Shown piece by piece: positions 41,230 through 49,309 of a stretch of 64,000 nt of DNA (positions are counted from its first letter, which is position 1; each line of letters begins with the position of its first letter). The translations under genes and the position numbers were made by a program. Source of the stretch: Symsagittifera roscoffensis (Eukaryota; Xenacoelomorpha; Acoela; Convolutidae); the NCBI RefSeq assembly GCF_963678635.1, contig NC_087070.1:9086539-9150538 (forward strand). Reading direction: 5' to 3'. A model generated the notes under the pieces. That model saw only the letters and a program-made list of their open reading frames with translations, was not told the origin of the DNA and searched no databases.

Positions 41230-42886
41230 TCATAACACTACAATCAAAAACTTAACCAATCAAGTTGTTCGTCTGCTCATTAAACTAACGACCGTATTAA
41301 ACCATACTAATTTTCACAAAGCAGCAGTGTAAGCAAAAAAAAAGACAAAAATATATCACGTCGTTCATCTGCCCAATAAACTGCGGCAAAAAAATTAATC
41401 AATCGATGTTTTCATCACCTCATTAATTTACTACCATACTAAATCATACTAATTTTCAATAAGCAGCAGTGTCAGCCAAAACAGAAAACTCAATCACGTG
41501 GTTCATCTGCTCAAAAAACAACATCAAAAAAATAACCAATCGCGTTGCTCATCTGCTCATTAAATTAACGACCATATTAAACCAGACTAATTTTCACTAA
41601 GCACAGTGTAAGCAAAAAAATCAATCAGGTCGTTCATCTGCTCAATAAACTACGGCAAAAAATTAATCAATCAATGTTTTCATCACCTCATTAATTTACT
41701 ACCATACTAAATCATACTAATTTTCAATAAGCAGCAGTGTCAGCCAAAACAGAAAACTCAATCACGTGGTTCATCTGCTCAAAAAAAACATCAAAAAAAT
41801 AACCAGTCGCGTTGCTCATCTGCTCATTAAATTAACGACCATATTAAACCAGACTAATTTTCACTAAGCAGCAGTGTAAGCAAAAAAAGAAAAATCCATC
41901 ACGTGTTTCATCTGCTCCATAAGTTACGAACAAAAACTTAACCAATCAAGTTTTCCATCTGCTCAAAAATTTACTACCATACTAATTCATATTAATTTTC
42001 ATTAAGCGACAGTGTAAGCAAAAAGAGGAAATTCAATCACGTGGCTCATCTTCTCAAAAAACTACGATCAAAAACCTAACCAATCACGTTGCTCATCTGC
42101 TCATTAAACTAACGACAATTTTAAACCATACTAATTTTCACTAAGCAGCAGTTTAAACAAAAAAAGAAAAATCCATCAGCTGGTTCATCTGCTCAATAAA
42201 CTACGACAAAAAACTTAACCAATCAAATTGGTCATCTGCTTTTTAAGTTACTACCATACTAAATCATACTACTTTTCCTTAAGCAGCAGTGTAAGCAAAA
42301 AGAGGAAATTCAATCGCGTGGTTCTACTGCTCAATAAACTACGACCAAAAACTTAACCAATCAAGTTGTTCATCTGCTCATTATTTCACTACCATACTAA
42401 AACATACTAATTTTCACTAAGTAGCAGTTTAAGCAAAAAGAGAAAAATCCATCACCTGGTTCATCTGCTTAATAAACTACGACCGAAAACTTAACCAAGG
42501 AAGTTGTTATTCTGCTCATTATTTTACTACCATACTAAATCATACTAATTTTCACTAAGCAGCAGTTTAGGCAAAAAGAGAAAAATCCATCACCTGGTTC
42601 ATCTGCTCATAACACTACAATCAAAAACTTAACCAATCAAGTTGTTCATCTGCTCATTACACTAACGACCGTATTAAACCATACTAATTTTCACTAAGCA
42701 GCAGTGTAAGCAAAGAAAAAGGAAAAAATATATCACGTCGTTCATCTGCCCAATAAACTACGGCATAAAAATTAATCAATCAATGTTTTCATCACCTCAT
42801 TAATTTACTACCATACTAAATCATATTAATTTTCAATGAGCAGCGGTGTCAGCCAAAACAGAAAACTCAATCACGTGGTTCATCTG
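41230..42886 (+). repeat. 1,657-bp higher-order repeat (12 monomers), copy 1
   Basis: This matches 42,887-44,543. The mark ATATATCACGTCG falls at 41,358 and 43,015 (offset 1,657), and again at 42,735 and 44,391 (offset 1,656). Both copies share GTGTCAGCCAAAACAG and TTTTCATCACCTCATTAA. A related piece at about 38,300-38,700 matches 41,207-41,600 at an offset of 2,907 bp (21 monomers). Confidence 0.9.
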
Positions 42887-44543
42887 CTCATAACACTACA
42901 ATCAAAAACTTAACCAATCAAGTTGTTCGTCTGCTCATTAAACTAACGACCGTATTAAACCATACTAATTTTCACAAAGCAGCAGTGTAAGAAAAAAAAA
43001 AGAAAAAATATATCACGTCGTTCATCTGCCCAATAAACTGCGGTAAAAAATTAATCAATCAATGTTTTCATCACCTCAATAATTTACTACCATACTAAAT
43101 CATACTAATTTTCAATAAGCAGCAGTGTCAGCCAAAACAGAAAACTCAATCACGTGGTTCATCTGCTCAAAAAACAACATCAAAAAAATAACCAATCGCG
43201 TTGCTCATCTGCTCATTAAATTAACGACCATATTAAACCAGACTAATTTTCACTAAGCACAGTGTAAGCAAAAAAATCAATCAGGTCGTTCATCTGCTCA
43301 ATAAACTACGGCAAAAAATTAATCAATCAATGTTTTCATCACCTCATTAATTTACTACCATACTAAATCATACTAATTTTCAATAAGCAGCAGTGTCAGC
43401 CAAAACAGAAAACTCAATCACGTGGTTCATCTGCTCAAAAAAAACATCAAAAAAATAACCAATCGCGTTGCTCATCTGCTCATTAAATTAACGACCATAT
43501 TAAACCAGACTAATTTTCACTAAGCAGCAGTGTAAGCAAAAAAAGAAAAATCCATCACGTGTTTCATCTGCTCCATAAGTTACGAACAAAAACTTAACCA
43601 ATCAAGTTTTCCATCTGCTCAAAAATTTACTACCATACTAATTCATATTAATTTTCATTAAGCGACAGTGTAAGCAAAAAGAGGAAATTCAATCACGTGG
43701 CTCATCTTCTCAAAAAACTACGATCAAAAACCTAACCAATCACGTTGCTCATCTGCTCATTAAACTAACGACAATTTTAAACCATACTAATTTTCACTAA
43801 GCAGCAGTTTAAACAAAAAAAGAAAAATCCATCAGCTGGTTCATCTGCTCAATAAACTACGACAAAAAACTTAACTAATCAAATTGGTCATCTGCTTTTT
43901 AAGTTACTACCATACTAAATCATACTACTTTTCCTTAAGCAGCAGTGTAAGCAAAAAGAGGAAATTCAATCGCGTGGTTCTACTGCTCAATAAACTACGA
44001 CCAAAAACTTAACCAATCGAGTTGTTCATCTGCTCATTATTTTACTACCATACTAAAACATACTAATTTTCACTAAGTAGCAGTTTAAGCAAAAAGAGAA
44101 AAATCCATCACCTGGTTAATCTGCTTAATAAACTACGACCGAAAACTTAACCAAGGAAGTTGTTCTTCTGCTCATTATTTTACTACCATACTAAATCATA
44201 CTAATTTTCACTAAGCAGCAGTTTAGGCAAAAAGAGAAAAATCCATCACCTGGTTCATCTGCTCATAACACTACAATCAAAAACTTAACCAATCAAGTTG
44301 TTCATCTGCTCATTACACTAACGACCGTATTAAACCATACTAATTTTCACTAAGCAGCAGTGTAAGCAAAGAAAAAGGAAAAAATATATCACGTCGTTCA
44401 TCTGCCCAATAAACTACGGCAAAAAAATTAATCAATCAATGTTTTCATCACCTCATTAATTTACTACCATACTAAATCATACTAATTTTCAATGAGCAGC
44501 GGTGTCAGCCAAAACAGAAAACTCAATCACGTGGTTCATCTGC
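42887..44543 (+). repeat. 1,657-bp higher-order repeat (12 monomers), copy 2
   Basis: This is the tandem partner of 41,230-42,886. It is the last clear higher-order unit before the array edge. From about 44.6 kb to the end at about 45,285 the monomers are single and more ordinary. Confidence 0.9.
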
Positions 44544-45276
44544 TCAAAAAACAACATCAAAAAAATGACCAATCGCGTTGCACATCTGCTCATTAAATTA
44601 ACGACTATATTAAACCAGACTAATTTTCACTAAGCAGCAGTGTAAGCAAAAAAAGAAAAAAATCAGTCACGTCGTTCATCTGTTCAATAAAATACGGCAA
44701 AAAATTTAATCAATCAAGGTTTTCATCTGCTCATTAATTTACTACCATACTAAACCATACTAAATTTCATTAAGCAGCAGTGTAAGCAAAAAGAGAAAAA
44801 TTCATCACCTGGTTCATCTGCTCAATAAATTACGACCGAAAACTTAACCAATGAAGTTGTTCTTCTGCTCATTAACTTACTACTATACTAAATCATACTA
44901 ATTTCCACTAAGCAGCAGTTTAGGCAAAAAGAGAAAAATCTATCACCTTGTTCATCTGCTCATAACACTACAATCAAAAACTTAACCAATCAAGTTGTTC
45001 ATCTGCTCATTAATTTACTACCATACTAAACCATACTAAATTTCATTAAGCAGCAGTGTAAGCAAAAAGAGAAAACTCAATCACCTGGTTCATCTGCTCA
45101 AAACTCTTTGACCAGAAACTTACCAATCACATTGCTCATCTGCTCATTAAACTAATGACCATACTAAGTCATAATAATTTTCACTATGCAGCAGTTTAAG
45201 CAAAAAAAAACCCAATTACGTGGTTCATCTGCTCAAAAAACTACATCAAAAAAATAACCAATCGCGTTGCTCATCT

Positions 45277-45292
45277 GCTCATTTAACTAATT
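45277..45292. other. Satellite/retroelement junction
   Basis: The satellite consensus CATCTGCTCATTAAACTAA is followed up to CTCATTTAACTAA (one mismatch), then the sequence becomes TTTTACGGATG with no satellite match. On the minus strand a frame related to the retroelement stays open from about 45,443 to this same point and ends within ten bases of it. The breakpoint is therefore sharp. A few bases (ATTTAACTAA) fit both sides, which is compatible with microhomology joining. Confidence 0.8.
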
Positions 45293-45443
45293 TTACGGAT
45301 GAAATTGTTACTCTAAAGAATTTGTGAAATGGTCTAAATTCAAGGCCACACATATAGAGGTGTTGTCTGCTTTGATTTTTGTCATATTGGTGAACTTGTC
45401 TGATCGGTAATTTGTAAACGTATCCTGAGAGTGGTTTAAGATG
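45284..45443 (-). pseudogene. Pol fragment between protease and reverse transcriptase, cut by the satellite
   Basis: After the protease stop the reading frame shifts by one at about 45,445-45,465 and then stays open for about 53 codons to the array junction. The translation is rich in K, Q, F and Y (starting HLKPLSG) and resembles ordinary Pol linker sequence. No reverse transcriptase motif is reached. The open stretch ends at a TGA at 45,279-45,281, which lies in satellite sequence. The assignment to Pol rests on position and continuity. Confidence 0.6.
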
Positions 45444-45490
45444 TTTTCTTTCTTTATTTTAAATGGGTAAAATTTTGAGAAAAATGGTGG

Positions 45491-45937
45491 TTATTTGTTC
45501 ATTCTTTGGAATAATGTGAAAGCGTTGTTATGCATTCTTGTATATTTGTCTTTTATATTAATTTTGCTGTCTAAAATATTGATAGCAGGTATGTATTTAG
45601 TGATGAATGGTTTTCCATTGATATTATGTTTTATATCTGTGATGTGGAAGGTTTGTTTAAATGGTTTGCTCATCAGTTTGTTTTGTTCCATTGTTCGAGT
45701 GGGAACAAAGAACAGTTGTTTTTTTCCATAGTTGCTTAAGGTTGATCCTTGTGCGGTTGCTAGTCTACATGTTGTTTTAAAGGGTATCAGTTGTGGATGT
45801 AGAATTTTAATCTCATTCCAAGTGGGAATGCTTATAATTTTTGATTCTGCTCCAGAATCGATTAAAAAATCTATTTCAAGGTCTGGTGTTTGCAATTGTT
45901 TTGATTTTGGACTTTCTAAATGAAGTGGAGTTGTCAA
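45491..45937 (-). pseudogene. Retropepsin-like aspartic protease domain (pro), in a 148-residue open frame
   Basis: The frame shows IDFLIDSGAE at residues 22-31. The catalytic D-S-G is residues 27-29 (codon for D at 45,857-45,859), preceded by the hydrophobic strand typical of retropepsins. A second conserved region near residues 104-112 has N-G-K-P-F-I, where retropepsins usually have a hydrophobic residue before G; the N107 here may be a damaging change. The frame ends at a TAA (45,491-45,493) directly followed by codons for PPFF, which suggests a nonsense change inside a longer Pol. Upstream the same frame continues past this ATG, so the ATG at 45,937 is not a real start. The role in an intact element is cleavage of the Gag-Pol polyprotein. 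Confidence 0.85.
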
Positions 45938-46480
45938 TATAATTTCTTTTTGTAAATGTGTTTCTTTAGGTGTATTTTGATAAATGTTATTTGTGCTTGA
46001 GCATTCTGTGGGTTTTTCTTCTTTTATTTCTTACATTATTTTTGATATTTTTTCTATTTTTTCTTTTGTTGTGCTATTTGATACTGGTCTTGTATAATAG
46101 TTGCAAAGAAATTGGTCATGGTTTTGATATATGTGAGAGTATATGGGTTGTTCATATATAATAGGCTCATAGTCATTTTCAACGTTTATCATGTTAATGG
46201 AAATTGTGTTTTCGCTATCTGTGAATTGATGTTGTTTAATTGCAATTCTGTGCTTTCGTTATTGTCAATACCGGGGGGGGGTCTGGTTGAGTTTCTTCAG
46301 TTGATTGTACATGCTTTTTTTGTCTTTGATGTTAGGTGGGTTACTCCTATAAGTTTGATGTGAATTTTGATTACGTGTGTTATTCCTATGTGGTGATTGT
46401 GAGTAGTTTCTTTGTCTGTTGTTATAGCTTGAGCTTTTGTTCTGTGAATTATCACTGATCTATTTTGATAATTATAATAA
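45938..46480 (-). pseudogene. Gag-to-protease linker of the retroelement
   Basis: The minus strand is open in one frame from about 46,215 to 45,938 and on into the protease frame, except for a TAA at 46,031-46,033. The translation is rich in E, N, T and I, with several Y. A one-base frameshift lies at about 46,215-46,225. Above it a second frame is open from about 46,440, with R/N/Q-rich residues and then QTPPG near a run of nine G on the plus strand (46,273-46,281). No enzymatic motif is visible, and none is expected in this part of the element. Confidence 0.65.
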
Positions 46481-46499
46481 TTTGATCTATTGTTTGATT

Positions 46500-47731
46500 A
46501 ATCGCGTGATCGATGAATTTGATATCCAGCGCTTCGACTGTTTGAATAGTTTCTATTTCGATCGTTAGAAAATTTTCTTTACCGATTGTATGTAGAGTTT
46601 CTAGATCTATTAATTGAATAATTTCGATGTCTAGTATTTGAATAAGATCTCTCGTTAAATCTGTGTTGATTCGAATTTGATCTTGATTAGTTATTTTGAT
46701 TTTGACTATGTGATCGGCTATACCTATTTTGTGAGATCTTTGGTTTGGTGATCATCCTCTATAATTTGTAATATAGGGTGATTGTTGTCTAGAGAAGTTG
46801 GAATTATGTGGAAGGGGTTTTCCTGAACTATGAATGCTATGAATTCTTTTGTTGGGTAAATTTTGATCTTGCTTCATGTATTGATGAAAATATTTGTTGC
46901 GTTCTCTATATTTTTGTGGTTTGTTTTGGTTATCTTGTTGTTTTTTTTTCTGCATTCAGCGATACTGTGTCCGTATTGTCGACAAAATTACACCATTTTG
47001 AATGATGGTTTGCCTTTGAAATTTGGGTTTTTCTCGTAATTGTTCAAAATTTCAGTGATTTTTTCAGATAGTTCTGTATCAGAGTCATTAATATTGTTTA
47101 TTTGTGATGTAGTGGTTTGGAGAATGTTGACATTTTGTAACTTTAGGTTTTACGTGTCTTCTAATTTCATAGTGACCTCTGCTTGTTTTAGTTTATCTAC
47201 TAGCTTCCTAAAGTCTAAATAGGGTTCTCGGATTGAGGAAGGATGTGATGCTCTCTTTTTCAATGCCATTTTTCCCATTTGAGATGTAAAAGTCATCATT
47301 AAGATTTCTGTCATCTTTGTATTTTCTCAATCATGAGTATTGAGTGAGTATGCTTTTCGGACTAGTGCTTCAATTCTAACTGCAAGTTGCTTAATTCTTT
47401 CATTTGGTACTCTACGAATCTCATTGCATAAAAATCTTTGATAATGTTTGTTTCTTTCTGAATCATACATTTTTGAGTCTTCATGGGTGAAGCTTTTCCA
47501 ATCTGATTTTATTTCTATAGGTAAAACTGAAAACCGTTTTTGGGCTGCACCGTCAATTGTGGTTTGGATTAAAGCTGTACGTCTATGTATCTAAGTGTTT
47601 ACTGGTTCAGATCCTCTATTTAAAATTAAATTTGCTGTGACTGCTTTTAGATAATTGTCTACAGAGTATTCAGAATCTGTGCCTGTAAATTCCATTAGTC
47701 GCTTATTTGATGATATTGATGATCCAGCCAT
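46500..47731 (-). pseudogene. Gag pseudogene with zinc knuckle and R/S/N-rich tail
   Basis: An ATG at 47,731-47,729 (M-A-G-S-S) opens a gag-like frame that predicts a mostly helical region with W and charged residues, as in retroelement capsids. Stops break it: TAG 47,591-47,593, TGA 47,327-47,329, TAA 47,150-47,152 and TAA 46,988-46,990. Between the stops the frame holds long open runs, so these are nonsense changes in a former gene. The CCHC knuckle follows at 46,992-46,952, then KKKQQDNQNK-type basic sequence to a TGA at 46,754-46,752. Further down, another frame is rich in R, S, N and Y with more stops. Gag packages the element RNA in cytoplasmic particles. It is non-functional here. Confidence 0.8.
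46952..46992 (-). other. CCHC zinc-knuckle codons disrupted by a one-base frameshift
   Basis: On the minus strand, TGT (46,992-46,990) and TGT (46,984-46,982) are cysteine codons in two different frames. They are followed in the second frame by a histidine codon (46,969-46,967) and a cysteine codon (46,954-46,952), with Q-Y-G-H-S-I-A-E-C visible. The spacing is that of C-X2-C-X4-H-X4-C apart from one missing base between the first two cysteines. This motif binds nucleic acid in the nucleocapsid part of Gag. Confidence 0.75.
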
Positions 47732-48110
47732 TGGTTATGGATTCATAGTCATTTGTGAGGATTCTGCGGTGTGTGGCATTTGAGAAAAATTTGTTAGTTA
47801 GCTTTTTGTTATTTCGTGTTGTTGTAAATAATATGGTAGTGGGATTTCCTTATGCATCTGAGTTGGTTGAGATGAATGTGTATTAACTGGAATTTGCTGT
47901 TGAAAATGATGATTGTAAGGTGTTGGATTAGTTCTAGGTTGTCCTTTTTGTTCATTTCGTATGTGAGGTTCGAAAATATCTGGTTGATCAATACTGTAAG
48001 AACGAGGTCTTTGGTTTGAGGAAAATCGTTGATAATTCTGATTATAGTATTCATCATCGTCTGATGGAAAATAAGTTTGTGCATAATGATGAGGTTGATT
48101 TTTAGTATGG
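47732..48110 (-). pseudogene. Q/N-rich N-terminal extension in frame with gag
   Basis: The gag frame stays open upstream of the ATG at 47,731 for about 125 codons, interrupted only by TAA at 47,735-47,737 and TAA at 47,798-47,800. The translation is low complexity, rich in Q, N, H, P, S and Y, with a DDDEYY patch. Either the original gag began near 48,110 with a disordered N-terminal region, or this was a separate small upstream frame. No upstream ATG in this frame was found, so the true start is unknown. Confidence 0.5.
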
Positions 48111-48409
48111 TATTTATTTGCATTGTTTTAAGTCACTTCATGCACTTTCTCATGCATTTTCAATGCGAGACGGTCAAACTTTTCATTACTCTACGTTTGA
48201 GTAACCAAAGTTTTTGTCACTTGTGTTCGGTTACGAAAACAACCAAAAAGTTTTTAGAATATAAACTGTACAAAATCAATATTTTTTGTTTATGAAAAAA
48301 TACTTCTCATACGATTTCCATTTAAAAAAATCACTAATCATAGATCTTTCATGCAATTTTTTGTTCTGATGGAACTGCATGAAAAGTGTACGACTAGCTT
48401 TTTTCCATT

Positions 48410-48620
48410 TATGAAAATTGCAATACTAGCAGTTTTGGTCAACCCGGGTTTGGTCCTCTTTTGTTCTTTCATTACTTTTGATCGTTCCGACAAAATTTTA
48501 ACATGTGGAAAGATTTGTCTCAGGAATCCAGTAACACACAAACACGAAATTGTGTGCCTATCGAGTGCAAATTTTTGCCACGTAATGATGTTGATAAAAC
48601 GAATTTTTTTTGAATTCGGT
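48410..48620. repeat. Diverged direct repeat, copy 1 (~200 bp)
   Basis: The core TTTGATCGTTCCGACAAAAT is shared with 48,975-49,200, followed by TTTAACA, then TTGTCTC-GGAATCCAG, AACACAC, AATTTGTG-GCCTATC-AGTGCA and CGTAATG in the same order. Identity looks like about 75-80%. The offset is about 573 bp. The 353 bp between the copies show no further recognisable feature. The pair lies on the 5' side of the retroelement and could be old leader or LTR material, but no LTR ends were found. Confidence 0.75.
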
Positions 48621-48974
48621 TGAAGGGGTAGAGTCCAAAAAAACTGAAAAGAAAACATACATCAATGGTCGTGGACTTGTAGCAACTTGAAGTTGCACTG
48701 TGAAATACATCGAGAGCACAAACAAAACAAGAAAAAAATCTTTTGGCTCTTCGTTGAACAGTATTGCCAAATTTTTGGTTAAGTAGAACAGTTTTCAAAA
48801 CTATCAGATACATTGATGTTCCATTGAACCTATTTTTTGACGCTTTCAGAAGAAGTGAACAATTGTTGGATATAAACATCTTTTATGTATGGGACAATTA
48901 AATTTTTTGAAAATAAGTGCGATGCCTTTCAACTGACTAATCCTGCCGCAACTGACTTTCATTACGAGGCCAAA

Positions 48975-49200
48975 TTGTGCATTTTGTGCATTGATAGCGG
49001 ATTCCGCAACAAGGACGCTCCCTTTGTTCTTCTTTTGTTCTTTACTTTCCTTTGATCGTTCCGACAAAATTTTAACAGGTTTAAAGACTTGTCTCTGGAA
49101 TCCAGGAACACACCGACACAAATTTGTGCGCCTATCCAGTGCACAGTTTGGCCTCGTAATGTTCAGCTCAGAAACTTAACGAAGTCCCTCGAATTGATTC
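48975..49200. repeat. Diverged direct repeat, copy 2 (~200 bp)
   Basis: This is the partner of 48,410-48,620. On the minus strand both copies translate with a shared VKILSERSK stretch. The resemblance is as strong in the bases as in the residues, so it is not evidence of coding. Confidence 0.75.
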
Positions 49201-49265
49201 GAAAAGCAGTCAAAGTATTTGTATTACTCTGCTTATGTCTTCAGAAGGAGTAAAATCAAACAAAA

Positions 49266-49300
49266 AAAGAGGAAAAAGAGGAAAAAGAGGAAAAAGTATC
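49266..49300 (+). repeat. GAGGAAAAA microsatellite
   Basis: Three near-perfect copies of GAGGAAAAA lie in a purine-only tract that starts just after ATCAAACAAAAAAA and ends at GTATCCG. The AAAAAGTATCCG end recurs at about 49,751, which links it to the motif cluster that follows. Confidence 0.8.
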
Positions 49301-49309
49301 CGATTCTTT

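Larger units (their letters stand above)
1..45290 (+). repeat. ~138-bp satellite DNA array, about 330 head-to-tail monomers
   Basis: The block AAGCAGCAGTGTAAGC recurs at 21, 156, 294, 434, 525, 663 and 803 and then through the whole stretch at about 138-bp steps, always in the same orientation. A monomer reads, in order: box CATCTGCTCA (or CATCTGCCCA); AAACTACG(G/A)C plus an A-run; CCAATCA-type motif; a second CATCTGCTCA 47 bp after the first; ACTACCATACTAAA-CATACTAATTTTCA; the AAGCAGCAGTGTAAGC block; an A-rich tract; then CACGTGG or CACGTCG. By eye G+C is about one third. No transposon insertion, inversion or gene was seen inside. The left end lies outside the window; the right end is at about 45,280-45,290. 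Position, uniformity and higher-order structure point to heterochromatic satellite DNA. A centromeric role cannot be judged from sequence. Confidence 0.97.
45284..48125 (-). mobile_element. Decayed Ty3/gypsy-like LTR retroelement, gag-protease part only
   Basis: Read on the minus strand from about 48,110 down to 45,284, the order is Q/N-rich N-terminus, gag-like helical domain, CCHC zinc knuckle, R/S/N-rich linker, then aspartic protease. This is the standard gag-pro order of LTR retroelements. Reverse transcriptase, RNase H, integrase and the 3' LTR are absent because the satellite array begins at 45.29 kb. No clear 5' LTR or primer-binding site was identified in 48.1-49.2 kb. At least nine in-frame stops or frameshifts break it, so it is not functional. 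The Ty3/gypsy assignment rests on the protease and zinc knuckle and is moderately sure; the exact clade is not. Confidence 0.8.

Noticed and set aside
1..45290. CRISPR array or other repeat-spacer system
   Set aside because: The intervals between short repeated words are themselves repeats, not unique spacers, and the setting is eukaryotic.
1..45290. CENP-B box in the satellite
   Set aside because: No YTTCGTTGGAARCGGGA-like word was seen in the monomer, so there is no sequence argument for a centromere from that motif.
45495..45923. Plus-strand frames of 78 and 63 codons at 45.5-45.9 kb
   Set aside because: Antisense shadows of the protease frame on the minus strand.
45970..47222. Plus-strand hydrophobic frames at 45,970, 46,112, 46,808 and 47,040
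   Set aside because: Antisense of the gag-pro linker and gag; rich in F, L and V only because the coding strand is A-rich.
47809..48123. 104-residue minus-strand frame starting MQINTIL
   Set aside because: It is out of frame with the Q/N-rich extension that connects to gag. The other frame gives the more biased, continuous product.
48338..49144. Minus-strand frames with a shared VKILSERSK segment as a gene family
   Set aside because: The two regions are a DNA direct repeat; base identity is as high as residue identity and the frames diverge outside it.
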